Source of the DNA: Neolentinus lepideus HHB14362 ss-1
Taxonomy: Eukaryota; Basidiomycota; Agaricomycetes; Gloeophyllales; Gloeophyllaceae
DNA: 64,000 bases
Assembly: GCA_001632425.1 (NCBI GenBank)
Contig: KV425571.1
Coordinates: forward strand, 313,387-377,386
Reading direction: 5' to 3'
The translations under genes were made by a program, and so were the position numbers. Shown here in pieces: positions 1 to 9,808 of the stretch. How positions within the stretch are numbered: the stretch's first letter is position 1; each line of letters starts with the position of its first letter. The notes below the pieces were generated by a model, which was given only the letters and a program-made list of their open reading frames with translations, was not told the DNA's origin and did no database searches.

Positions 1-1998
1 GGGCGAGGCACCGATACGATCCGTCCGTTGACTCAATTCTCAGCGATTTCTCTGCTATGCAGCTCGGTCGTCCTGATCTTGGAGACAAGATGTTCCAATC
101 GATGCCTGAGCAGTGCATGCCCCTTACCTCAATCTCAGCATCTCCTCCAGAAAGCAAAGCTAGCAGAGATGACGAGCCTCGTTCGTCGTACGACTCAATC
201 ATAGACAATGATCGTAGACCATCAATGGAGGACTCGCTCTTCGAGAAGACGGGATACCGAACGAGTGTCTCGTCCGAGTCTGTCTTTGGCAACGATTGCT
301 CACACCCTGTGGAAGGCGATCTTGTCCTTCATGACTACTTCCGGCCAGTCTCAATGTACAGTGAAGTGAGCATTCATAGCCCTGAGAAGGAAGATGACAC
401 CATGATTTCGGTAAGTGTCATTCTCGGATTCACTCCTCCGTGTTAACAAATGGTTTATTTCACAGATGCTAGGAGGCGGTCGTGTTCGTCGCCGCTCCAT
501 TGGATCCATCATGGAGGCATCGCCTTGTGTAAAGTTTGGGAAGAAGAAACATAATGAACTGGAACACATACCTCCTGCATCACTCATCCAGCCAGAAGAA
601 CAAGGACTGGCGGAGAAAGCATCAATGGCTTCAACAGCTTCTCACCAATTTGGAAATCGCAGGATGCAGCAAGCAACCCGTGGGTTGTTGGTCAGACAAA
701 GCCTTGAAGATGGCTGTCTTAGCGGGGAAGGTGAAGATGATACTACGGGTTGTGAGTCTGCAATTTTCAACCGCGGTCGTATATTGAATCTTCCAGTAGC
801 GTGGGTAAAGACAAGTCTCTCCGATGCTGCTCAGGCCTCTCGACCTCGTTCAGGCACTTCCGCGACGTATGCAAGCTCGGGAGCCGAGACGCCTCCTTTG
901 TCTTCTGATTCGTCCTCTCAGTCTGGTGGTTCTCAATCTAGTATCGACATAGCGCACCTTGATGTTTTGCTGTCGAATGTGACGTATCCCGTGACCAACC
1001 GGCCTGGGGGACGGATGAGAGCTAGGTCCAGAGGTGCGGGCCATCGTCGTCGCATTTCTGAGGCGCGAGCTTCTCGTCATTCAATTTACTCAGTATATGA
1101 GACGATTCATGAAGAGCTTTCGGGTGCTTCGAGTCCGTCTTCGCCTGCAGGTCCGCCCTCAGTGAATGCGACGGTTGGTTCCTTTCCTTCTGAGTCCGTC
1201 TTGGTTGTCGATCAAGACATAGACACTATGGAATGGGATGGCGAAGGTGGTCCAACTGTCTTGCGTAAGTATTATGCGTTACGGGCCGAGGCTCACGAAA
1301 CAGTCAAGGAGAGCAAGCGCGTCTGGATTGACACGCCTTTTTCCGTCTTCGCTGTACAATGTAGGTCTCAGCCTAGTGCTCTTCTTTGCCATACACTGAA
1401 CCTTTTGTAGCCTTCCAACCTCCTTGTCGCCCTGACGGTATGAAAGCACTTCTTGAGCATTCACAGAAGAACTACGGTCCACTACCTTCTGAACTCAGGC
1501 CTCGTCGCATTCGTTCCCGTGCCGACTCTAGGCCGTCGCCTTATCCTCGCAGCAAGCTATCACTGTCTCCTGAAGAGATCAGGATAGTGGAGCAGGAACA
1601 ATCACCAGAGAGTGCTCGCCCACCAGTTCTTCAAGACGTCTCGGTTCATCCCAATGTCATGTCTTCCCCGCCTGCTTTAGAAGCAATCAAGGGTGTTTCT
1701 CCTCTGGTCGTGAAGTTCGATAAATCGCGAGAGGACTCGATGAACATGCCGACCCATGCTCCTCGGCCACGGGTCGCATCGACTGTACGCCGGAATGCCC
1801 TTGGTTGGTCGAAGCGAAACGCCACCGCGACGGCGAAAGAAAACAGAGAAAATACATTTACGAATGAGAGCCTGGTGATGAGGCAAGTCGCATGCAGTAT
1901 ATATGGCGCCTAATACTAACGCACTTTTTAGTGCACCTCAATCTCTGAGGATCAACCGCCCACGTCCTCGCGGTCGTCCTACTCCTGCACGTCGTTAG
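1..1998 (+). CDS. Ser/Arg-rich hypothetical protein, 5' partial
   Basis: I do not recognise this protein. The reading frame is open from base 3, so the true start lies left of the window. Exons are 3-410, 466-1360, 1411-1882 and 1932-1998, giving about 477 codons of the C-terminal part. The protein is rich in Ser, Pro and Arg, with clusters such as RRRS and HRRRIS, and it ends in an Arg/Pro-rich tail (RPRPRGRPTPARR). No membrane segment or catalytic motif is visible. This looks like a largely disordered regulatory or cytoskeleton-linked protein, but that is only inference. The third intron starts with GCAAGT, a GC-AG intron; splicing it lets the frame reach the short last exon and its TAG. 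An optional intron inside exon 2 (near 750-810) cannot be excluded. Confidence 0.7.
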
Positions 1999-2569
1999 CT
2001 CATGTCTCTTTGAAGAAGGTTCCGCAGTGCTATGTCTATGGTTAACCATCTATGCCCATCCATCTTACTCTGCATCTTCGCAAATCTTCTGCATCTTCCC
2101 TCACACATCACATCCACATCCAACTCGCATCAGCAAACCCCTTCGCACTCACACCCAATCACGCTCAGACGTTGTACCACGCCCTAATCCACCACGCATC
2201 ATCACGCATCATTTTGCAACGAATAGAGACGTGAGCTTCGAATCACATCCTGGTGTGTATAGCGATGTTTTGAAACTTTGCTTTGCTAGTTAGCTTGCCT
2301 GTTTTGCTTTCTTGCCCGCCGTGTCATCGGGGCCCTGGTCGGCCTTAAGTTGCTTTCGAATCAGATATAAATCAGATGTAAACCCAGTCGTCATTGAAGC
2401 TTATTGTGTCGTTGCTGTACCCGCATTTTTCCTTCGCTAGCCCATACAGTTGTACTCGTAGACCGAGGATTCAATATTCAAATGTTACAAGTATGCTGAC
2501 CTGAACGGTGTGAGTGGAATGAATTCCAGCACATAGTGCAACAACACGATAGGAAACAGCGTGATATCG
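1999..2569. other. Intergenic, convergent 3' ends
   Basis: This 571-bp stretch lies between two converging genes. It holds short ORFs in a C/A-rich sequence with CATC-like simple motifs around 2050-2220, but none shows coding character. It is best read as the two 3' UTRs. I see no RNA gene. Confidence 0.5.
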
Positions 2570-3621
2570 CTACCGTCGAACGAAGGTGGCAGCAGGACCG
2601 CTTCTCTTCATGACGCCAATGTTTGCTGCAAACACCAACGTGTGTGAGCGAAGATGATCGATTCATTTGTATATGAACATACCTGGTAATCGTTGCCAGC
2701 CCTTCTTTTGACTGTTACGACCCTTCAGATTCAGGCTGCGATTCAGGAATTTTTTAACCTTCTGTGAGGGAACAGTATACGATGCAGTCAAAAAAGCCTG
2801 GTGTGTAGCTTTGGGCAAGACGCGAACAGCCCGGGAGCTAGGTTGAGAGACGAGGGTCATGATGATTGGTCGGTAAGAATATGCAGGAACAGGACGTACC
2901 CAACGATCGTATCCTTCGCCTTAGTATTAGCAGTCTTCCGCTTCCGCTTTTTATTACGGAGCTGAGACTTTGAGTCTGGATTTGCTTTTGGTCGTGACGA
3001 GGAGGCTTCGGACTGGGAAGCGAAGGCGGCGATGAAGAGGTCGTCGGGGAGGTAGTTGGAATTCGATTTTAAGCTTATTGGTGGGGCATCCTCTTCCTCC
3101 ATATCCGAACCGTCTTCTTCTTCTTCCAATTCTTCTCCCTCACTAGCCTCGTCAAAGCCTGACACCATGTCTTCGTCTTCGTCTCCTCTCCCTGGGTCTT
3201 CTTCGCTAGAGCTGCCGTCCTCACCGTCACCCTCATCCATTGGCTGGTCTTCACCCTCATCTTCATCTTTTCCATGGCCTTCCATGTCAGACTCGGACTC
3301 GCCTGCTGCTTCCTCCATAGCCCTCTGCATTCTGGCCTCCAGCGCGTCCCGCTCGTTCTCATCCTCGCTAACTCCTTCACTGCTGCTTCCTTCAGCCACA
3401 AATTCGTCTTGAGTCTTCTCCTCGCCTCTCTTCTGAACCCTTTCCTTCGCCCTCCGATCCCTATCCCGGTTCTTCTCCTTCCTCTTCAACTTTTCCGCTG
3501 CATGGAATTTCTGCACGTTATCCTGCTGCGTCTTCGCAGCTTTCTTGGATAGAGAGAGACTAAAGGCTTCTGGTGCGTCGTCTGAATCGCTTGCCGTCGG
3601 TGAGACGGCTCGGCGGGGCAT
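2570..3621 (-). CDS. UTP16: Bud21/Utp16-like U3 snoRNA-associated protein
   Basis: Probable component of the U3 small-subunit processome in the nucleolus, acting in early 18S rRNA maturation. Exons are 3621-2900, 2837-2683 and 2625-2570, giving 310 aa. The start at 3621 (MPRRAVSP) is preferred to the longer ORF start at 3672 because it opens the conserved-looking part. Residues about 30-85 are Lys/Arg/Glu-rich and probably helical. Residues about 90-190 are strongly acidic (runs of E, D and S). A basic block (NKKRKRK) follows, then a C-terminal module (DTIVGSRAVRVLP, later KGWQRLP). This order, acidic middle then basic RKRK then a short conserved end with K and W, matches the small yeast Bud21/Utp16 family. 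The head-to-head partner is thiamine pyrophosphokinase 181 bp away. The match rests on layout and a short C-terminal block, so it is moderate. Confidence 0.6.
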
Positions 3622-3802
3622 GGCAGACGGCAAAGAGGTAGTAGAAGTCCGAGCAAGACTTTCGAGCTTCAAGCTTTTGGCTCGATCTCGCGTGGAAGCC
3701 CACGTGAGCTAAAAACCGGCCTTCTTCCGCTGCGGAGTCATTTGCGTCGGACACCTTCGTATCTTCGACGACCTTGCCTAAAACATACAGTCGCGTGCTG
3801 CT

Positions 3803-4885
3803 ATGTCGCACTGGAATCTTCCCTTCCTTGATTCATTGTCGAATATCAGTACAACTGAAGGGAAATATGCACTCATTATCTTAAACCAACCGTTCTCATT
3901 TCCTCTCTTATCTCGGATATGGAAGGCGTGTCAGTGGAGATGTTGCGCCGATGGAGGTACTAATAGGCTGTACGACCTGTTAACCTCTACGCAAGGACAA
4001 GATGTGAACAGGTCAATATGGTGTTCCAAAGTACGGATGTGGTGCAGGAACAGAAGATACTGACTTCCGTGATCAGCTATTTGCCCGACCTTATCAAGGG
4101 TGACTTGGATTCGATACGTAGTGAAGTAAGAAAGCACTATGAGTCTCAGGTGAAATGTTCGTGTAATCCATACTTTCACTCGTCTCATGATGGTGAGCAG
4201 AACATCACGGTCATAGAGGACGATGATAAGTACTCGACGGACCTCATGAAATGCATCTACAGCATAGAAGAGAAAGAGAAGACCGAGGGGGCGCAGGTTA
4301 GTCTGGGCTACTTTCCTCACTCCTCCAACTGGTTCTCATGTTCGCCGACTCCAGCGCTGATTTGCCCTGATTCATACCTTGATTGCAGGAGCAATACGAT
4401 ATTATCCTTCTCGGCGGTCTCTCAGGCCGCCTCGATCAGACAGTGCATACTTTGCATTACTTGCACAAATTGCGCAAGACAAGGAAGCGTGTCTTCGCCA
4501 TTACTGATGAGAATATAGGCTGGGTATTAGACGAGGTCAGTGACCGTCCGTAAGTGTTCATGGACGCTTCTGATTGTCGCACGGAACCCAGGGGGAGCAC
4601 TTCATCCATATCAACCACTCCGTCTTGGGTCAGACATGTGGACTACTTCCTGTAGGCATTGACTCGACGATACTGTCTACCACAGGTCTGCGGTGGAACC
4701 TAAGTAGGTGATCTGCGTCAATCACGGCTAGCGTACATTAATCGGATCCTGATACAGGTGAACAAGAATCCTCCTTTGGAGGCCTTGTATCCACTTCCAA
4801 TCATCTTGTACCAGAGGAGCCAACTGTCTGGATAAAGACATCTAAGCCAATATGGTGGGTAGCTGAGTTGCGCAGCTTAGCTTGA
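3803..4885 (+). CDS. THI80: Thiamine pyrophosphokinase
   Basis: Transfers pyrophosphate from ATP to thiamine to make thiamine diphosphate in the cytosol. Exons are 3803-4003, 4048-4149, 4201-4296, 4389-4535, 4592-4703 and 4758-4885, giving 261 aa, close to the yeast enzyme. Family motifs appear in order: ILNQPF near the start, CADGGTNRLYD (CADGaxNRLYD), the metal/substrate loop GDLDSIR, YSTDLMKC, GGLSGRLDQT, and the C-terminal thiamine-binding part with LRWNL and STSNHLV. All introns are GT-AG; the first (44 nt) is the shortest and least certain, but removing it joins DEQKILTSV in frame with the conserved LPDLIKGDLDS block. It shares a short divergent promoter with the Utp16-like gene. Confidence 0.93.
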
Positions 4886-5324
4886 GATTCCCTTTGGATT
4901 TACCGTGGATGACGTCCAAAATTAAGTAGGTGACGAATATTACTGGCATACCCTGAAATCCTGTTACCTTGCGACCCCGCGTCACTCGAAAGGGGCTTAC
5001 TGTAGTCCGCGCCGGTAATAATCTGTCCAACCCTCATCTCAGATACGTCGGATACAATTAACGCAAAGAGGTAGACTGCTCATAGATCATGAACTGGACC
5101 GGTGTGTTCAGACGTTCGCCGATGTCTCGAATCTCCACAGTAGACTGGTGAGTCGAAACAGGTCGAAACAATGTAATTCGCCGGGAGCTCCATTTCAATA
5201 TTAATGAAATCGTACATCCGAATCCCGACAAATCCCAGATATTGCTGGGCACGTGACTATCGTTCAAGCACTGTTCGATCTCGTTATGTCCCTCGTCCGA
5301 TTTCCGCACTCCATAATATTAATA
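4886..5324. other. Intergenic between TPK and orphan gene
   Basis: These 439 bp hold only short ORFs on both strands without recognisable motifs. They presumably contain the TPK 3' UTR and the promoter of the orphan-family gene. A frame in phase with the orphan start extends upstream to 5253, but the MTTLLDVL start at 5325 aligns with the ATG of the other two copies. Confidence 0.4.
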
Positions 5325-6085
5325 ATGACTACTCTTCTGGATGTCCTTACTGAATGCTTCAATATGTCTGAGTATGATCCTTCTTTCTTCTTTTCTCATA
5401 TCAGGATACTCACGAAAGTAGGGCCAGAGAGGGTCCCTACCCTGTTGTCGTAGAGCCGTATGAGTGCCCTCCTGTCCAGACGTACGATCTCTACGGACGC
5501 AAGAGCCCATTGTACTGTCTTGGGTGGCTTATTCCGCTGGCCACCTGGTCTACATATATAAACCCTTATCCTGATGAGCCTGATCTCGAATCCCACTCGA
5601 CATCCGCGGTTAATAGGAAGTGGCGCGAGCTCGGGTATACGGAGGAGCTCCCGTATGTTCTCTATATACTGTAAAGTTTTGCTCGTCCTTACTCGCTTTG
5701 TCTCAATGCAAGTGACTGGAGGGCTCCGTGCGACCACAATATTGACGGTTATGCCGTACTCATCATTACATTCAACACGGCGAAGTTTCTCAGACCTCTT
5801 GCAGATGCCAACTTCTCAAATTTGAATGTGCCTTTGACACGACAACTCGTGAACGCCAGTGCATCCTCATTGGGTCTGTCGGAAGAGATGGCGAAGCAGG
5901 TCAAGTGGTATAACCTTGACTCGCTCTCGCGGAAACGGACTGTAAGTCTGCCATCGTCTGACTTCGTTTGTCCAATCACGCTGAAGCTGCATATGCTACG
6001 TCTCTTTGTTTTCTAGGCGATGAGCTCTCGTCTCGACGCTTATATTGACAAAATATACGAATCGAAGCGTCGTCACTTAAAGTGA
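5325..6085 (+). CDS. Orphan-family protein, intact copy
   Basis: I do not recognise this family, but it has three members in this window (here, 7324-8094 and 60254-61026). This copy is the only one without a lesion. Exons are 5325-5371, 5422-5652, 5713-5941 and 6017-6085, giving 191 aa. Shared features in order are an N-terminal helix (LTECF), RKSPLYCLGWLIPL, a Trp-Ser-Thr-Tyr-Ile-Asn-Pro segment, DWRAPC, an Ile/Phe-rich strand, PLADANF, and a C-terminal QVKWYN-x2-SL block. The four-exon layout is preserved in all copies. No signal peptide or long membrane segment is seen. Intron 1 is accepted because the other copies have an intron at the equivalent place. Function unknown; possibly a lineage-restricted expanded family. 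Confidence 0.72.
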
Positions 6086-6380
6086 AGGTTGTCTGCTACG
6101 ATGATGATATCATCAGGACTCCGCGCTGGTCAACATATGGCGATATCGTCAATGATTGAGGGATGGCAGGGGAAAGCATGGCTACGTTCGGATATTACGG
6201 TCATACGATCTCTGCAGCATGTTTTTTGTGATATACCTTGACTGGAAGGAATGGAGATCTGCAGAACTCCGGTGGACGTGTTTGGTAGTCAGTCCGCAAT
6301 AAATCCCCATAACGCACATGACCGGGAGGTGTTCAAACGGTGTATCCAACAGCAACTGGCAGGCCCACCAAGTGCAAGCA

Positions 6381-6592
6381 CATCAGGGAAACGGCAATTT
6401 GTCTTACGGCAGGGACTTGGCTTAACCGGTCTTAAAGGTTCTTATTGTCGTCTTTTACGTGTCTTTTAGGTACTTAGCGCCCATTTTAAGACGAGAATAA
6501 GACCCATTAAGCCAAGTCCGGCTCTTAAAGTCTCTTAAAGCTATAAAAAGCATTGTAAGACTGCCGTAAGACCATTAGCCGTTTTGCTGATG
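6381..6592 (-). mobile_element. 212-bp terminal-inverted-repeat element, copy A
   Basis: Non-coding element with imperfect 32-bp terminal inverted repeats starting CATCAG and carrying GTCTTACGGCAG (about 27 of 32 positions agree between the ends). This copy is inverted relative to copies B and C and is almost base-for-base identical to them. A MITE-like non-autonomous DNA transposon is the simplest reading. No clear target-site duplication is seen. Confidence 0.8.
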
Positions 6593-6675
6593 GCCACTGG
6601 CCATCACTTGGAACACAGTCTAACTGCCCCGAACGGGTGGTAGAAAATCCCCCATTTGCCCTAATTTGCCCCAAG

Positions 6676-6888
6676 CATCAGCAAAACGGCTAATGGTCTT
6701 ACGGCAGTCTTACAATGCTTTTTATAGCTTTAAGAGACTTTAAGAGCCGGACTTGGCTTAATGGGTCTTATTCTCGTCTTAAAATGGGCGCTAAGTACCT
6801 AAAAGACACGTAAAAGACGACAATAAGAACCTTTAAGACCGGTTAAGCCAAGTCCCTGCCGTAAGACAAATTGCCGTTTCCTTGAATG
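6676..6888 (+). mobile_element. 212-bp terminal-inverted-repeat element, copy B
   Basis: Same element as copy A in the opposite orientation, 83 bp away, so A and B form a large perfect-arm palindrome. The right end differs slightly from the other copies (TTGAATG instead of CTGATG), suggesting end erosion or a different junction. Confidence 0.8.
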
Positions 6889-6916
6889 TAGAAGGCGCGC
6901 CAACTCCGCGCCACCA

Positions 6917-7128
6917 CATCAGCAAAACGGCTAATGGTCTTACGGCAGTCTTACAATGCTTTTTATAGCTTTAAGAGACTTTAAGAGCCGGACTTGGCTT
7001 AATGGGTCTTATTCTCGTCTTAAAATGGGCGCTAAGTACCTAAAAGACACGTAAAAGACGACAATAAGAACCTTTAAGACCGGTTAAGCCAAGTCCCTGC
7101 CGTAAGACAAATTGCCGTTTCCCTGATG
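6917..7128 (+). mobile_element. 212-bp terminal-inverted-repeat element, copy C
   Basis: Direct repeat of copy B, 28 bp downstream of it. The interior is identical to copy B, and the right end has the intact CTGATG terminus. The three copies fill 6381-7128 next to two members of the orphan gene family. Confidence 0.8.
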
Positions 7129-7158
7129 CAGCGCGACGCGTCGCGCACGGGGCGCTTG

Positions 7159-7288
7159 CACTGTGGGAAACCCAGTCTTTAACAGCCTGCAAAATGTTAA
7201 TCAAAAGGTATTATCAGCCAATCAGAGGGCGAGAAATACCTTTTGATCAACATTTTGCAGGTCCTCAAAGAGTGGGACTCCCGCAGTG
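7159..7288. mobile_element. CACTA-like miniature element
   Basis: About 130 bp made almost entirely of two 54-bp inverted arms. The left arm starts CACTGTGGGA and the right arm ends with the complement of CACTGCGGGA. The inner halves (CCTGCAAAATGTT then ATCAAAAGGTATT) differ at one position only. A 3-bp direct duplication TTG flanks the element (7156-7158 and 7289-7291). CACTR termini plus a 3-bp target duplication are the hallmarks of the CACTA (CMC) superfamily. With no coding capacity, this is a non-autonomous miniature copy. Confidence 0.75.
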
Positions 7289-7323
7289 TTGCCTTTCGCA
7301 TCGACCATTACTTCCCAATATTC

Positions 7324-8094
7324 ATGGAGGCGTTTCTTGAGACACTTGCTGAGTGCTTCCATAAACTCGGGTAAAGTTCTGTACCTTTCTGATATCGAAG
7401 ATACTTACGAGACCAGGCCCAGTGCTTTCCTGATGTGGTAGAGCCATGCGATCAATCTCCTGTTTTCTAGTATTTACCCATTGGACGTAGAAGTCCCCTG
7501 TACTGTCTTGGATGGCTTATTCCACTACCTGACTGGTCTACGTATACGTATATCAATCCATATCCTGGTCGGAACATATGTCGTTACCGCATGTCAGCGG
7601 TCTGCAATAGCACGAGCTCGGTCACAAAGAAGAATTCTCGTAGGCTTCGATTTTTCTACAAGCTCCCATGTGCTCACCTACTTCGCAACACCGAAATCGG
7701 CTTGACTCTTCTATATTATCGTGAACTCCCCGGTTATCGTCTTGTGACCATTGCACGTAGCACCACCGAGGACCTCAAGCGTCTCTCAGATGCCAACTCG
7801 AACCTGGATCCATCCTCGGTGCAAGCCCTTGTGAAAGCGGGTGCATCTTCGATGGGTTTGCTGGAGGCGATGGTGAACCAGGTTAAATGGTATAACTGCA
7901 GTTCTCTCGTGCGCAGACGCTCGGTGAGTTCACTGTTGTATGGTTTCATTTGCACGGTTACGCTGCAGCTGCATGTTTCTCTTCCTTCCTTAGGCAACAA
8001 CTCCGCGTCTGACAGCTTACGCGGATTGGCTATACCCTTATGTTTCGGCAAAGTCTCTTCTGACTTGGATAGCTCCTCTTTTAGCTCAGACTGA
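7324..8094 (+). pseudogene. Orphan-family copy 2, degenerate
   Basis: Paralogue of the gene at 5325-6085 and closest to the copy at 60254. It keeps the MEAFLETLAECF start, the RRSPLYCLGWLIPL block and the C-terminal QVKWYNCSSL block with an intron directly after it. The start of exon 2 lacks several bases compared with the 60254 copy, which breaks the frame. A TAG (in phase with the conserved block, near 7468) replaces the Gln codon found in that copy. Later exons are still largely open, so decay is recent. The 3' flank is also related to those of the other copies. Confidence 0.7.
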
Positions 8095-8495
8095 ATGTTA
8101 TCTACTATGCCAAAGAGGTAGTCAGAGCTCGGCCCTGGTCAACGCATATGATGTGACCTTGCGAGATTGCTAATGGTTAAAGGATGGCGGGGGATAACCA
8201 TGCAATAGGGTTGTATCTGATTGTACGATACTCGTAGCATGTTTATGGGAATGTACGTCTGTGGAAGTACTTGACATTGAATATTGAGGATTCATGAGAC
8301 AAATCAAAATTCGACATGTTCCCTACAAAAGTGCCGCGCCACTTTTAACATGGAAGGAGGACTACATTGCCAGGGGCATCGGACCATTTAGAGCTCACCG
8401 TGTGGCTGTGAGCTTGCCTCGATCTCCGAAGCTGCACTTGACTGTACATCTCGACTCTTGTAACTTGACTTATACGAGCAAATTCATTCTCTAGT
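8095..8495. other. Intergenic upstream of CUE gene
   Basis: The first part carries the family 3' flank (GGATGGCGGGGGATAACC near 8182), also seen after 61100. The rest is presumably the promoter of the CUE-domain gene. No other gene is supported. Confidence 0.4.
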
Positions 8496-9357
8496 ATGGC
8501 GGAAGTTGTCAATGTCCTGGTGGCTTTTGCGGTCATTGTCATCCTTTTCCGTTGGGTAACCTCCAGTACGTCGGAGTCGTGCTTAACATTCACGCTCACA
8601 TCCCTGGGCTCACTTCAACATTCTACAGGCAAAGAGTCCTCATCAGAACGTTCTGCTGTGAGCACCCTTGGTTTCCGTCCACGAAATGTCACCGAGCAGA
8701 TGGTGGGTCCTGCGATACCAGAGCGCGTGTGGAGACCTGACCCGAAGAGCTAGGTAGACACAGTGCAGGGGATGTTTCCTGACATGCCAAGGTGTGTTAT
8801 GTCTTGCTAATCACCTAGCATGGCAGATTCGAGCTGTGGTACTGTGGATAGGGACAATATTAGGTACGAACTGCTTCGGACTGGCAACGTCGACCAGACG
8901 GCCAACAAGATCCTGGAACGGGGTTACTTAGATGCTGTAGGTTCCATGTAAACGCACTTCATCAAATATCTCACATCCTCGCAGCCACCTCAAGCCTACT
9001 ACACCCTGTATCCTCGGACACAACAGCCCCCACCAGCACGTCCAGCACCTGCACCAACTGGCAACTCAACAGCGACCAAGCTGAAGTCAGATAGTCTTAT
9101 CAAACGTTTTCATCTCGAAGACAAGGTGAACGAATCTACACCAGTTTCTGAAGAGGAGGTTGCTGGTAAGGCGGTGTGGGAGGATACACCGGAGAAGCGA
9201 GAGGCGAGTCTGCAAGAACGCAAGGCGAAAATGATCTTGGCTGCACGGCAGTGAGTCAACAAGCTTTGGATTGCCTCTCGGAATATCCTTCCTGATCCAT
9301 ACGTATAGACGGATGTTGGCTCAGCAAAAGAAAGCGGGCCCGTCAACGCAATCATGA
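8496..9357 (+). CDS. CUE1: Cue1-like CUE-domain ER protein
   Basis: Probable ER-membrane partner of the E2 Ubc7 in ER-associated degradation. Exons are 8496-8565, 8629-8702, 8754-8791, 8852-8936, 8985-9250 and 9309-9357, giving 193 aa. Residues 1-20 form one hydrophobic segment (VNVLVAFAVIVILF), expected as the membrane anchor. Residues about 40-85 are a CUE domain with the MFP motif and the LL-x-TGN-x2-Q-TANKILE-x-GY signature. A Pro-rich linker follows. The C-terminus is a basic amphipathic helix (RKAKMILAARQRMLAQQ) like the Ubc7-binding region of Cue1 and gp78. The single membrane span, CUE domain and C-terminal helix occur in the Cue1 order and size. Intron 2 contains an in-frame stop, so splicing is required. 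Confidence 0.85.
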
Positions 9358-9625
9358 CATCTGTGCTGTGTACTTTAAGTGGGTATCAGCGAGAGCTTGA
9401 GATATGTATGGGCTTTCTTTACGTACTGTGACGGTCTGAATGCCGGTTGATCCACATGGAACCGCCTTAACGATATAATAATACCAGGGACGTGCAAGTA
9501 AACATGTATCCGCATCTGCCCAGAAGTTAGAAGTCGATCCCAAATATCCTGGTTCAATGGCTCATTTATGACTATGGTAAAATATCAATCCACTCAACGA
9601 CGCACAAAAGAAGAGCTGCTTTGTA

Positions 9626-9714
9626 TGCATTAAGCGAGAATCGAACTCGCGGCCAGTCGAATGTGAGACCCATCTAAGTGGCAACGACTGAGGTTACCAC
9701 TACCCCATTAATGC
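9626..9714 (-). tRNA. tRNA-Gly(GCC) with 18-nt intron
   Basis: The acceptor stem pairs GCATTAA (9714-9708) with TTAATGC (9633-9627). The T arm is GCGAG-TTCGATT-CTCGC, and the D arm contains GGTAGTGGTAA. The anticodon stem AGTCG/CGACT encloses loop TTGCCA, so anticodon GCC lies at 9682-9680. An intron of 18 nt (9678-9661) sits one base after the anticodon, the canonical place. The mature length of 71 nt fits glycine tRNA. Confidence 0.93.
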
Positions 9715-9808
9715 ATGCGGTCGACATAAATCCATAGTATGATGTACATAAGATATAAAAATCACTCGGATAGAATGTGTTCAGTACCTTCAATCTTACA
9801 CCATTGCA

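Noticed and set aside
3056..3412. Plus-strand Ser/Pro-rich ORF
   Set aside because: It is the reverse of the acidic, Ser/Glu/Asp-rich part of the Utp16-like gene; low-complexity shadow.
6381..7128. CRISPR array
   Set aside because: Three 212-bp units with inverted ends and irregular spacing in a fungal genome; not a CRISPR pattern.
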